Assembly (NCBI GenBank): GCA_964020155.1
Contig: OZ026551.1
Coordinates: 1-64,000, forward strand
Length of the DNA: 64,000 nt
Direction: 5' to 3'
Source of the DNA: Chondrilla cf. caribensis
Taxonomy: Eukaryota > Porifera > Demospongiae > Chondrillida > Chondrillidae
The position numbers and the translations under genes are program-made. Positions 33,401 to 47,900 of the stretch are shown here, one piece after another (positions within the stretch are counted from its first letter, which is position 1; each line of letters starts with the position of its first letter). Under the pieces are notes generated by a model that had not been told where the DNA came from, did no database searches, and worked only from the letters and a program-made list of their open reading frames with translations.

Positions 33401-36400
33401 TGTGTTGGTGAGTTAGGCATGGACACTAGGTAGCCCTTGGTGACCAGCAAAGAAATATCAAATAGCTTATGTTATCACCCAAGGCGTAATACACTTATAT
33501 ATGAATCTACGAATATACAAAGAATATACATTGGCAATAGGGGGAAATTTTGGTCGACATCAAAATGAAACTTTTTGCTATCAGAAGGTAGCTACCAGGT
33601 CCAGGAGTGTGTCTGTGCATTTGGATTTGACCTATGATGCATCACGTGCACACAGGAGAGGCCGTGGTGACAAGATCAAAAATTGACATTTTTTGGGCTT
33701 GTCACCACGAGGCTTATAGCGCACTCAGGACAATCAGAATGCTTACGAAATTGTGTTGGTGAGTTAGGCATGGACACTAGGTAGCCCATGGTGACCAGCA
33801 AAGAAATATCAAATTGCTTAGGTGATCACCCAAGGCGTAATACACTTATATATGAATCTACATACAAAGTATATACATTGGCAATAGGGGGAAATTTCGG
33901 TCGATATCAAAATGCATCTTTTTGCTATCAGAAGGTAGCTACCAGGTCCAGGAGTGTGTCTGTGCATTTGGATTTGAGCTATGATGCATAACGTGCACAC
34001 AGGAAAGGCCGTGGTGACAAGACCAAAATTATACATTTTTTGGGCTTGTCACCACGAGGCTTATAGCGCACTCAGGACAATCAGAATGCTTACGAAATTG
34101 TGTTGGTGAGTTAGGCATGGACACTAGGTAGCCCTTGGTGACCAGCAAAGAAATATCAAATTGCTTAGGTGATCACCACAAGGTGTATTACACGCATATA
34201 TGAATGTACATACAAAGTATATACATTATATTATATGTGGCACTGGGGGGAAATTTTGGTCGACACCAAAATGCATCTTTTTGCTATCAGAAGGTAGCTA
34301 CCAGGTCCAGGAGTGTGTCTGTGCATTTGGATTTGAGCTATGATGCATCACGTGCACACAGGAGAGGCCGTGGTGACAAGACCAAAAATTGACATTTTTT
34401 GGGCTTGTCACCACGAGGCTTATAGCGCACTCAGGACAATCTGAATGCTTACGAAATTGTGTTGGTGAGTTAGGCATGGACACTAGGTAGCCCTTGGTGA
34501 CCAGCAAAGAAATATCAAATAGCTTATGTTATCACCCAAGGCGTAATACACTTATATATGAATCTACGAATATACAAAGAATATACATTGGCAATAGGGG
34601 GAAATTTTGGTCGACATCAAAATGAAACTTTTTGCTATCAGAAGGTAGCTACCAGGTCCAGGAGTGTGTCTGTGCATTCGGATTTGAGCTATGATGCATC
34701 ACGTGCACACAGGAAAGGCCATGGTGACAAGATCAAAAATTGACATTTTTTGGGCTTGTCACCACGAGGCTTATAGCGCACTCAGGACAATCAGAATGCT
34801 TACGAAATTGTGTTGGTGAGTTAGGCATGGACACTAGGTAGCCCTTGGTGACCAGCAAAGAAATATCAAATTGCTTAGGTGATCACCCAAGGCGTAATAC
34901 ACTTATATATGAATCTACATACAAAGTATATACATTGGCAATAGGGGGAAATTTTGGTCGAAATCAAAATGCATCTTTTTGCCATCAGAAGGTAGCTACC
35001 AGGTCCAGGAGTGTGTCTGTGCATTTGGATTTGAGCTATGATGCATCACGTGCACACAGGAGAGGCCGTGGTGACAAGATCAAAAATTGACATTTTTTGG
35101 GCTTGTCACCACGAGGCTTATAGCGCACTCAGGACAATCAGAATGCTTACGAAATTGTGTTGGTGAGTTAGGCATGGACACTAGGTAGCCCATGGTGACC
35201 AGCAAAGAAATATCAAATTGTTTAGGTGATCACCTCAAGAAGTAACACACTTATATATGAATCTAAATACAAGGTATATACATTGGCAATAGGGGGAAAT
35301 TTTGGTCGACATCAAAATGAAACTTTTTGCTATCAGAAGGTAGCTACAAGGTCCAGGAGTGTGTCTGTGCATTTGGATTTGAGCTATGATGCATCACGTG
35401 CACACAGGAGAGGCCGTGTTGACAAGATCAAAAATTGACATTTTTTGGTCTTGTCACCACGAGGCTTATAGCGCACTCTGGACAATCAGAACGCTTACGA
35501 AATTGTGTTGGTGAGTTAGGCATGGACACTAGGTAGCCCTTGGTGACCAGCAAAGAAATATCAAATTGCTTAGGTGATCACCCAAGGCGTAATACACTTA
35601 TATATGAATCTACATACAAAGTATATACATTGGCAATAGGGAGAAATTTTGGTCGACATCAAAATGCATCTTTTTGCTATCAGAAGGTAGCTACCAGGTC
35701 CAGGAGTGTGTCTGTGCATTTGGATTTGAGCTATGATGCATCACGTGCACACAGGAGAGGCCGTGGTGACAAGATCAAAAATTGACATTTTTTGGGCTTG
35801 TCACCACGAGGCTTATAGCGCACTCAGGACAATCAGAATGCTTACGAAATTGTGTTGGTGAGTTAGGCATGGACACTAGGTAGCCCTTGGTGACCAGCAA
35901 AGAAATCTCAAATTGCTTAGGTGATCACCACAAGGCGTATTACACGCATATATGAATGTACATACAAAGTATATACATTTTATTATATGTGGCACTGGGG
36001 GGAAATTTTGGTCGACACCAAAATGCAACTTTTTGCTATCAGAAGGTAGCTACCAGGTCCAGGAGTGTGTCTGTGCATTTGGATTTGAGCTATGATGCAT
36101 AACGTGCACACAGGAGAGGCCGTGGTGACAAGACAAAAAATTGACATTTTTTGGGCTTGTCACCACGAGGCTTATAGCGCACTCAGGACAATCAGAATGC
36201 TTACGAAATTGTGTTGGTGAGTTAGGCATGGACACTAGGTAGCCCTTGGTGACCAGCAAAGAAATATCAAATTGCTTAGGTGATCACCCAAGGCGTAATA
36301 CACTTATATATGAATCTACATACAAAGTATATACATTGGCAATAGGGGGAAATTTCGGTCGATATCAAAATGCATCTTTTTCCTATCAGAAGGTAGCTAC

Positions 36401-37100
36401 AAGGTCCAGGAGTGCGTCTGTGCATTTGGATTTGAGCTATGATGCATCACGTGCACACAGGAAAGGCCGTGGTGACAAGACCAAAATTATACATTTTTTG
36501 GGCTTGTCACCACGAGGCTTATAGCGCACTCAGGACAATCAGAATGCTTACGAAATTGTGTTGGTGAGTTAGGCATGGACACTAGGTAGCCCTTGGTGAC
36601 CAGCAAAGAAATCTCAAATTGCTTAGGTGATCACCACAAGGCGTATTACACGCATATATGAATGTACATACAAAGTATATACATTATATTATATGTGGCA
36701 CTGGGGGGAAATTTTGGTCGACACCAAAATGCATCTTTTTGCTATCAGAAGGTAGCTACCAGGTCCAGGAGTGTGTCTGTGCATTTGGATTTGAGCTATG
36801 ATGCATCACGTGCACACAGGAGAGGCCGTGGTGACAAGACAAAAAATTGACATTTTTTGGGCTTGTCACCACGAGGCTTATAGCGCACTCAGGACAATCA
36901 GAATGCTTACGAAATTGTGTTGGTGAGTTAGGCATGGACACTAGGTAGCCCTTGGTGACCAGCAAAGAAATATCAAATTGCTTAGGTGATCACCCAAGGC
37001 GTAATACACTTATAGATGAATCTACATACAAAGTATATACATTGGCAATAGGGAGAAATTTTGGTCGACATCAAAATGCATCTTTTTGCTATCAGAAGGT
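24089..37100 (+). repeat. Satellite block E, 7387-bp super-repeat with nested 1760- and 1057-bp repeats
   Basis: Sequence from about 24089 recurs 7387 bp later up to about 36985. Inside the first copy a five-monomer 1760-bp unit is duplicated (about 27839-29598 and 29599-31358). The second copy has only one, so from there the offset becomes 5627 bp. A three-monomer 1057-bp repeat is nested too (25344 and 26401; 32731 and 33788). Marker variants include GGTCGATATCAAAATG, TCGGTCG and CTCAAGAAGTAACACAC. Confidence 0.88.
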
Positions 37101-37319
37101 AGCTACCAGGTCCAGGAGTGTGTCTGTGCATTTGGATTTGAGCTATGATGCATCACGTGCACACAGGAGAGGCCGTGGTGACAAGATCAAAAATTGACAT
37201 TTTTTGGGCTTGTCACCACGAGGCTTATAGCGCACTCAGGACAATCAGAATGCTTACGAAATTGTGTTGGTGAGTTAGGCATGGACACTAGGTAGCCCTT
37301 GGTGACCAGCAAAGAAATC

Positions 37320-40300
37320 TCAAATTGCTTAGGTGATCACCACAAGGCGTATTACACGCATATATGAATGTACATACAAAGTATATACATTTTATTATAT
37401 GTGGCACTGGGGGGAAATTTTGGTCGACACCAAAATGCAACTTTTTGCTATCAGAAGGTAGCTACCAGGTCCAGGAGTGTGTCTGTGCATTTGGATTTGA
37501 GCTATGATGCATAACGTGCACACAGGAGAGGCCGTGGTGACAAGACCAAAAATTGACATTTTTGGGCTTGTCACCACGAGGCTTATAGCGCACTCAGGAC
37601 AATCAGAATGCTTACGAAATTAAGTTGGTGAGTTAGGCATGGACACTAGGTAGCCCTTGGTGACCAGCAAAGAAATATCAAATTGCTTAGGTGATCACCC
37701 AAGGCGTAATACACTTATATATGAATCTACATACAAAGTATATACATTGGCAATAGGGGGAAATTTTGGTCGAAATCAAAATGCATCTTTTTGCAATCAG
37801 AAGGTAGCTGCCAGGTCCAGGAGTGTGTCTGTGCATTTGGATTTGAGCTATGATGCATCACGTGCACACAGGAGAGGCCGTGGTGACAAGACCAAAAATT
37901 GACATTTTTGGGCTTGTCACCATGAGGCTTATAGCGCACTCAGGACAATCAGAATGCTTACGAAATTGTGTTGGTGAGTTAGGCATGGACACTAGGTAGC
38001 CCATGGTGACCAGCAAAGAAATATCAAATTGCTTAGGTGATCACCCAAGGCGTAATACACTTATATATGAATCTACATACAAAGTATATACATTGGCAAT
38101 AGGGGGAAATTTTGGTCGACATTAAAATGCATCTTTTTGCTATCAGAAGGTAGCTACCAGGTCCAGGAGTGTGTCTGTGCATTTGGATTTGAGCTATGAT
38201 GCATCACGTGCACACAGGAGAGGCCGTGGTGACAAGACAAAAAATTGACATTTTTTGGGCTTGTCACCACGAGGCTTATAGCGCACTCAGGACAATCAGA
38301 ATGCTTACGAAATTGTGTTGGTGAGTTAGGCATGGACACTAGGTAGCCCTTGGTGACCAGCAAAGAAATATCAAATTGCTTAGGTGATCACCACAAGGCG
38401 TATTACACGCATATATGAATGTACATACAAAGTATATACATTTTATTATGTGGCACTGGGGGGAAATTTTGGTCGACACCAAAATGCAACTTTTTGCTAT
38501 CAGAAGGTAGCTACCAGGTCCAGGAGTGTGTCTGTGCATTTGGATTTGAGCTATGATGCATCACGTGCACACAGGAGAGGCCGTGGTGACAAGATCAAAA
38601 ATTGACATTTTTTGGGCTTGTCACCCCGAGGCTTATAGCGCACTCAGGACAATCAGAATGCTTACGAAATTGTGTTGGTGAGTTAGGCATGGACACTAGG
38701 TAGCCCATGGTGACCAGCAAAGAAATATCAAATTGCTTAGGTGATCACCCAAGGCGTAATACACTTATATATGAATCTACATACAAAGTATATACATTGG
38801 CAATAGGGGGAAATTTTGGTCGACACCAAAATGCAACTTTTTGATATCAGAAGGTAGCTACCAGGTCCAGGAGTGTGTCTGTGCATTTGGATTTGAGCTA
38901 TGATGCATCACGTGCACACAGGAGAGGCCGTGGTGACAAGACCAAAAATTGACATTTTTTGGGCTTGTCACCACGAGGCTTATAGCGCACTCAGGACAAT
39001 CAGAATGCTTACGAAATTGAGTTGGTGAGTTAGGCATGGACACTAGGTAGCCCTTGGTGACCAGCAAAGAAATATCAAATTGCTTAGGTGATCACCCAAG
39101 GCGTAATACACTTATATATGAATCTATATACAAAGTATATACATTGGTAATAGGGGGAAATTTTGGTCGAAATCAAAATGCATCTTTTTGCTATCAGAAG
39201 GTAGCTACAAGGTCCAGGAGTGTGTCTGTGCATTTGGATTTGAGTTATGATGCATCACGTGCACACAGGAGAGGCCGTGGTGACAAGATCAAAAATTGAC
39301 ATTTTTTGGGCTTGTCACCACGAGGCTTATAGCGCACTCAGGACAATCTGAATGCTTACGAAATTGTGTTGGTGAGTTAGGCATGGACACTAGGTAGCCC
39401 ATGGTGACCAGCAAAGAAATATCAAATTGCTTAGGTGATCACCACAAGGCGTATTACACGCATATATGAATGTACATACAAAGTATATACATTTTATTAT
39501 ATGTGGCACTGGGGGGAAATTTTGGTCGACACCAAAATGAAACTTTTTGCTATCAGAAGGTAGCTACCAGGTCCAGGAGTGTGTCTGTGCATTTGGATTT
39601 GAGCTATGATGCATAACGTGCACACAGGAGAGGCCGTGGTGACAAGATCAAAAATTGACATTTTTTGGGCTTGTCACCCCGAGGCTTATAGCGCACTCAG
39701 GACAATCAGAATGCTTACGAAATTGTGTTGGTGAGTTAGGCATGGACACTAGGTAGCCCATGGTGACCAGCAAAGAAATATCAAATTGCTTAGGTGATCA
39801 CCCAAGGCGTAATACACTTATATATGAATCTACATACAAAGTATATACATTGGCAATAGGGGGAAATTTTGGTCGACACCAAAATGCAACTTTTTGATAT
39901 CAGAAGGTAGCTACCAGGTCCAGGAGTGTGTCTGTGCATTTGGATTTGAGCTATGATGCATCACGTGCACACAGGAGAGGCCGTGGTGACAAGACAAAAA
40001 ATTGACATTTTTTGGGCTTGTCACCACGAGGCTTATAGCGCACTCAGGACAATCAGAATGCTTACGAAATTGAGTTGGTGAGTTAGGCATGGACACTAGG
40101 TAGCCCTTGGTGACCAGCAAAGAAATATCAAATTGCTTAGGTGATCACCCAAGGCGTAATACACTTATATATGAATCTATATACAAAGTATATACATTGG
40201 TAATAGGGGGAAATTTTGGTCGAAATCAAAATGCATCTTTTTGCTATCAGAAGGTAGCTACAAGGTCCAGGAGTTTGTCTGTGCATTTGGATTTGAGTTA

Positions 40301-43300
40301 TGATGCATCACGTGCACACAGGAGAGGCCGTGGTGACAAGATCAAAAATTGACATTTTTTGGGCTTGTCACCACGAGGCTTATAGCGCACTCAGGACAAT
40401 CTGAATGCTTACGAAATTGTGTTGGTGAGTTAGGCATGGACACTAGGTAGCCCTTGGTGACCAGCAAAGAAATATCAAATTGCTTAGGTGATCACCACAA
40501 GGCGTATTACACGCATATATGAATGTACATACAAAGTATATACATTTTATTATATGTGGCACTGGGGGGAAATTTTGGTCGACACCAAAATGAAACTTTT
40601 TGCTATCAGAAGGTAGCTACCAGGTCCAGGAGTGTGTCTGTGCATTTGGATTTGAGCTATGATGCATAACGTGCACACAGGAGAGGCCGTGGTGACAAGA
40701 TCAAAAATTGACATTTTTTGGGCTTGTCACCACGAGGCTTATAGCGCACTCAGGACAATCAGAATGCTTACGAAATTGTGTTGGTGAGTTAGGCATGGAC
40801 ACTAGGTAGCCCATGGTGACCAGCAAAGAAATATCAAATTGCTTAGGTGATCACCACAAGGCGTATTACACGCATATATGAATGTACATACAAAGTATAT
40901 ACATTTTATTATATGTGGCACTGGGGGGAAATTTTGGTCGACACCAAAATGCAACTTTTTGCTATCAGAAGGTAGCTACCAGGTCCAGGAGTGTGTCTGT
41001 GCATTTGGATTTGAGCTATGATGCATAACGTGCACACAGGAGAGGCCGTGGTGACAAGACCAAAAATTGACATTTTTAGTCTTGTCACCACGAGGCTTAT
41101 AGCGCACTCAGGACAATCAGAATGCTTACGAAATTAAGTTGGTGAGTTAGGCATGGACACTAGGTAGCCCATGGTGACCAGCAAAGAAATATCAAATTGC
41201 TTAGGTGATCACCCAAGGCGTAATACACTTATATATGAATCTACATACAAAGTATATACATTGGCAATAGGGGGAAATTTTGGTCGAAATCAAAATGCAT
41301 CTTTTTGCAATCAGAAGGTAGCTGCCAGGTCCAGGAGTGTGTCTGTGCATTTGGATTTGAGCTATGATGCATCACGTGCACACAGGAGAGGCCGTGGTGA
41401 CAAGACCAAAAATTGACATTTTTGGGCTTGTCACCACGAGGCTTATAGCGCACTCAGGACAATCAGAATGCTTACGAAATTGTGTTGGTGAGTTAGGCAT
41501 GGACACTAGGTAGCCCATGGTGACCAGCAAAGAAATATCAAATTGCTTAGGTGATCACCCAAGGCGTAATACACTTATATATGAATCTATATACAAAGTA
41601 TATACATTGGCAATAGGGGGAAATTTTGGTCGACACCAAAATGCAACTTTTTGATATCAGAAGGTAGCTACCAGGTCCAGGAGTGTGTCTGTGCATTTGG
41701 ATTTGAGCTATGATGCATCACGTGCACACAGGAGAGGCCGTGGTGACAAGACCAAAAATTGACATTTTTTGGGCTTGTCACCACGAGGCTTATAGCGCAC
41801 TCAGGACAATCAGAATGCTTACGAAATTGTGTTGGTGAGTTAGGCATGGACACTAGGTAGCCCTTGGTGACCAGCAAAGAAATCTCAAATTGCTTAGGTG
41901 ATCACCACAAGGCGTATTACACGCATATATGAATGTACATACAAAGTATATACATTTTATTATGTGGCACTGGGGGGAAATTTTGGTCGACACCAAAATG
42001 CAACTTTTTGCTATCAGAAGGTAGCTACCAGGTCCAGGAGTGTGTCTGTGCATTTGGATTTGAGCTATGATGCATCACGTGCACACAGGAGAGGCCGTGG
42101 TGACAAGACAAAAAATTGACATTTTTTGGGCTTGTCACCCCGAGGCTTATAGCGCACTCAGGACAATCAGAATGCTTACGAAATTGTGTTGGTGAGTTAG
42201 GCATGGACACTAGGTAGCCCATGGTGACCAGCAAAGAAATATCAAATTGCTTAGGTGATCACCCAAGGCGTAATACACTTATATATGAATCTACATACAA
42301 AGTATATACATTGGCAATAGGGGGAAATTTTGGTCGACACCAAAATGCAACTTTTTGATATCAGAAGGTAGCTACCAGGTCCAGGAGTGTGTCTGTGCAT
42401 TTGGATTTGAGCTATGATGCATCACGTGCACACAGGAGAGGCCGTGGTGACAAGACCAAAAATTGACATTTTTTGGGCTTGTCACCACGAGGCTTATAGC
42501 GCACTCAGGACAATCAGAATGCTTACGAAATTGAGTTGGTGAGTTAGGCATGGACACTAGGTAGCCCTTGGTGACCAGCAAAGAAATATCAAATTGCTTA
42601 GGTGATCACCCAAGGCGTAATACACTTATATATGAATCTATATACAAAGTATATACATTGGTAATAGGGGGAAATTTTGGTCGAAATCAAAATGCATCTT
42701 TTTGCTATCAGAAGGTAGCTACAAGGTCCAGGAGTGTGTCTGTGCATTTGGATTTGAGTTATGATGCATCACGTGCACACAGGAGAGGCCGTGGTGACAA
42801 GATCAAAAATTGACATTTTTTGGGCTTGTCACCACGAGGCTTATAGCGCACTCAGGACAATCAGAATGCTTACGAAATTGTGTTGGTGAGTTAGGCATGG
42901 ACACTAGGTAGCCCTTGGTGACCAGCAAAGAAATATCAAATTGCTTAGGTGATCACCACAAGGCGTATTACACGCATATATGAATGTACATACAAAGTAT
43001 ATACATTTTATTATATGTGGCACTGGGGGGAAATTTTGGTCGACACCCAAATGCAACTTTTTGCTATCAGAAGGTAGCTACCAGGTCCAGGAGTGTGTCT
43101 GTACATTTGGATTTGAGCTATGATGCATAACGTGCACACAGGAGAGGCCGTGGTGACAAGATCAAAAATTGACATTTTTTGGGCTTGTCACCACGAGGCT
43201 TATAGCGCACTCAGGACAATCAGAATGCTTACGAAATTGTGTTGGTGAGTTAGGCATGGACACTAGGTAGCCCATGGTGACCAGCAAAGAAATATCAAAT

Positions 43301-43330
43301 TGCTTAGGTGATCACCACAAGGCGTATTAC
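37320..43330 (+). repeat. Satellite block F, 3514-bp higher-order repeat with nested 1053-bp repeat
   Basis: Ten-monomer unit at about 37320-40833 and again from 40834 (second copy incomplete). Shared markers are AAATTAAGTTGG (37618 and 41132), GGTAGCTGCCAGG (37804 and 41318) and TTTTTGATATCAG. A three-monomer 1053-bp repeat (38858 and 39911) is nested. Confidence 0.85.
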
Positions 43331-44910
43331 ACGCATATATGAATGTACATACAAAGTATATACATTTTATTATATGTGGCACTGGGGGGAAATTTTGGTC
43401 GACACCAAAATGCAACTTTTTGCTATCAGAAGGTAGCTACCAGGTCCAGGAGTGTGTCTGTGCATTCGGATTTGAGCTAAGATGCATCACGTGTACACAA
43501 GAGAGGCCGTGGTGACAACTCCAAAAATTGACACTTTTTTGTCTTGTCACCACGAGGCTTATAGCGCACTCAGGACAATCAGAATGCTTACGAAATTGTG
43601 TTGGTGAGTTAGGCATGGACACTAGGTAGCCCATGGTGACCAGCAAAGAAATATCAAATTGCTTAGGTGATCACCACAAGGCGTATTACACGCATATATG
43701 AATGTACATACAAAGTATATACATTTTATTATATGTGGCACTGGGGGGAAATTTTGGTCGACACCAAAATGCAACTTTTTGCTATCAGAAGGTAGCTACC
43801 AGGTCCAGGAGTGTGTCTGTGCATTCGGATTTGAGCTAAGATGCATCACGTGTACACAAGAGAGGCCGTGGTGACAACTCCAAAAATTGACACTTTTTTG
43901 TCTTGTCACCACGAGGCTTATAGCGCACTCAATACAATCAGAATGCTTACGAAATTGTGTTGGTGAGTTAGGCATGGACACTAGGTAGCCCATGGTGACC
44001 AGCAAAGAAATATCAAATTGCTTAGGTGATCACCACAAGGCGTAACACACTTATATATGAATCTACATACAAAGTATATGCATTGGCAATATGGGGAAAT
44101 TTTGGTCGACATCAAAATACATCTTTTTGCTATCAGAAGGTAGCTACCAGGTCCAGGAGTGTGTCTGTGCATTCGGATTTAAGCCATGATGCATCACGTG
44201 CACACAGGAGAGGCCGTGGTGACAAGACAAAAAATTGACATTTTTTGGGCTTGTCACCTCGAGGCTAATAGTGCACTCAGGACAATCAGAATGCTTACGA
44301 AATTGTGTTGGTGAGTTAGGCATGGACACTAGGTAGCCCATGGTGACCAGCAAAGAAATATCAAATTGCTTACGTGATCACCACAAGGCATAATACACTT
44401 ATATATGAATCTACATACAAAGTATATACATTGGCAATAGGGGGAAATTTTGGTCGACATCAAAATGCATCTTTTTGCTATCAGAAGGTAGCTACCAGGT
44501 CCAGGAGTGTGTCTGTGCATTCGGTTTTGAGCTATGATACATCACGTGCACACAGGAGAGGCCGTGGTGACAAGACAAAAAATTGATATTTTTTGGGCTT
44601 GTCACCACGAGGCTTATAGCGCACTCAGGACAATCAGAATGTTTACGAAACTGTGTTGGTGAGTTAGGCATGGACACTAGGTAGCCCATGGTGACCAGCA
44701 AAGAAATATCAAATTGCTTAGGTGATCACCACAAGGCGTAACACACTTATATATGAATCTACATACAAGGTATATACATTGGCAATAGGGGGAAATTTTG
44801 GTCGACACCAAAATGAAACTTTTTGCTATCAGAAGGTAGCTACCAGGTCCAGGAGTGTGTCTGTGCATTCGGATTTGAGCTATGATGCATCACGTGCACA
44901 CAGGAGAGGC

Positions 44911-44956
44911 CGTGGTGACAAGACCAAAAATTGACATTTTTGGTCTTGTCACCACG
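44911..44956. other. Perfect 20-bp hairpin, example of the per-monomer hairpin
   Basis: CGTGGTGACAAGACCAAAAA, a six-base loop TTGACA, and the exact complement of the stem. Most monomers have the same hairpin with one or two mismatches (for example 8330-8376). It could extrude as a cruciform in DNA or fold in a transcript. Confidence 0.9.
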
Positions 44957-47900
44957 AGGCTTATAGCACACTCAGGACAATCAGAATGCTTACGAAATTG
45001 TGTTGGTGAGTTAGGCATGGACACTAGGTAGCCCATGGTGACCAGCAAAGAAATATCAAATTGCTTAGACAATCACCACAAGGCGTAATACACTTATATA
45101 TGAATCTACATACAAAGTATATGCATTGGCAATATGGGGAAATTTTGGTCGACATCAAAATACTTCTTTTTGCTATCAGAAGGTAGCTACCAGGTCCAGG
45201 AGTGTGTCTGTGCATTCGGATTAAAGCCATGATGCATCACGTGCACACAGGAGAGGCCGTGGTGACAAGACAAAAAATTGACATTTTTTGGTCTTGTCAC
45301 CACGAGGCTAATAGTGCACTCAGGACAATCAGAATGCTTACGAAATTGTGTTGGTGAGTTAGGCATGGACACTAGGTAGCCCATGGTGACCAGCAAAGAA
45401 ATATCAAATTGCTTAGGTGATCACCCAAGGCGTAACACACTTATATATGAATCTACATACAAGGTATATACATTGGCAATAGGGGGAAATTTTGGTCGAC
45501 ACCAAAATGCAACTTTTTGCTATCAGAAGGTAGCTACCAGGTCCAGGAGTGTGTCTGTGCATTCGGATTTGAGCTATGATGCATCACGTGCACACAGGAG
45601 AGGCCGTGGTGACAAGACAAAAAATTGACATTTTTGGTCTTGTCACCACGAGGCTTATAGCACACTCAGGACAATCAGAATGCTTACGAAATTGTGTTGG
45701 TGAGTTAGGCATGGACACTAGGTAGCCCTTGGTGACCAGCAAAGAAATATCAAATTGCTTAGACAATCACCACAAGGCGTAATACACTTATATATGAATC
45801 TACATACAAAGTATTTACATTGGCAATAGGGGGAAATTTTGGTCGACATCAAAATGCATCTTTTTGCTATCAGAAGGTAGCTACCAGGTCCAGGAGTGTG
45901 TCTGTGCATTCGGATTTAAGCCATGATGCATCACGTGCACACAGGAGAGGCCGTGGTGACAAGACAAAAAATTGACATTTTTTGGGCTTGTCACCTCGAG
46001 GCTAATAGTGCACTCAGGACAATCAGAATGCTTACGAAATTGTGTTGGTGAGTTAGGCATGGACACTAGGTAGCCCATGGTGACCAGCAAAGAAATATCA
46101 AATTGCTTACGTGATCACCACAAGGCATAATACACTTATATATGAATCTACATACAAAGTATATACATTGGCAATAGGGGGAAATTTTGGTCGACATCAA
46201 AATGCATCTTTTTGCTATCAGAAGGTAGCTACCAGGTCCAGGAGTGTGTCTGTGCATTCGGTTTTGAGCTATGATACATCACGTGCACACAGGAGAGGCC
46301 GTGGTGACAAGACAAAAAATTGATATTTTTTGGGCTTGTCACCACGAGGCTTATAGCGCACTCAGGACAATCAGAATGTTTACGAAACTGTGTTGGTGAG
46401 TTAGGCATGGACACTAGGTAGCCCATGGTGACCAGCAAAGAAATATCAAATTGCTTAGGTGATCACCACAAGGCGTAACACACTTATATATGAATCTACA
46501 TACAAGGTATATACATTGGCAATAGGGGGAAATTTTGGTCGACACCAAAATGAAACTTTTTGCTATCAGAAGGTAGCTACCAGGTCCAGGAGTGTGTCTG
46601 TGCATTCGGATTTGAGCTATGATGCATCACGTGCACACAGGAGAGGCCGTGGTGACAAGACAAAAAATTGACATTTTTGGTCTTGTCACCACGAGGCTTA
46701 TAGCACACTCAGGACAATCAGAATGCTTACGAAATTGTGTTGGTGAGTTAGGCATGGACACTAGGTAGCCCATGGTGACCAGCAAAGAAATATCAAATTG
46801 CTTAGACAATCACCACAAGGCGTAATACACTTATATATGAATCTACATACAAAGTATATGCATTGGCAATATGGGGAAATTTTGGTCGACATCAAAATAC
46901 TTCTTTTTGCTATCAGAAGGTAGCTACCAGGTCCAGGAGTGTGTCTGTGCATTCGGATTAAAGCCATGATGCATCACGTGCACACAGGAGAGGCCGTGGT
47001 GACAAGACAAAAAATTGACATTTTTTGGTCTTGTCACCACGAGGCTAATAGTGCACTCAGGACAATCAGAATGCTTACGAAATTGTGTTGGTGAGTTAGG
47101 CATGGACACTAGGTAGCCCATGGTGACCAGCAAAGAAATATCAAATTGCTTAGGTGATCACCACAAGGCGTAACACACTTATATATGAATCTACATACAA
47201 GGTATATACATTGGCAATAGGGGGAAATTTTGGTCGACACCAAAATGCAACTTTTTGCTATCAGAAGGTAGCTACCAGGTCCAGGAGTGTGTCTGTGCAT
47301 TCGGATTTGAGCTATGATGCATCACGTGCACACAGGAGAGGCCGTGGTGACAAGACAAAAAATTGACATTTTTGGTCTTGTCACCACGAGGCTTATAGCA
47401 CACTCAGGACAATCAGAATGCTTACGAAATTGTGTTGGTGAGTTAGGCATGGACACTAGGTAGCCCTTGGTGACCAGCAAAGAAATATCAAATTGCTTAG
47501 ACAATCACCACAAGGCGTAATACACTTATATATGAATCTACATACAAAGTATTTACATTGGCAATAGGGGGAAATTTTGGTCGACATCAAAATGCATCTT
47601 TTTGCTATCAGAAGGTAGCTACCAGGTCCAGGAGTGTGTCTGTGCATTCGGTTTTGAGCTATGATACATCACGTGCACACAGGAGAGGCCGTGGTGACAA
47701 GACAAAAAATTGACATTTTTTGGGCTTGTCACCACGAGGCTTATAGCACACTCAGGACAATCAGAATGCTTACGAAATTGTGTTGGTGAGTTAGGCATGG
47801 ACACTAGGTAGCCCATGGTGACCAGCAAAGAAATATCAAATTGCTTAGGTGATCACCACAAGGCGTAACACACTTATATATGAATCTACATACAAGGTAT

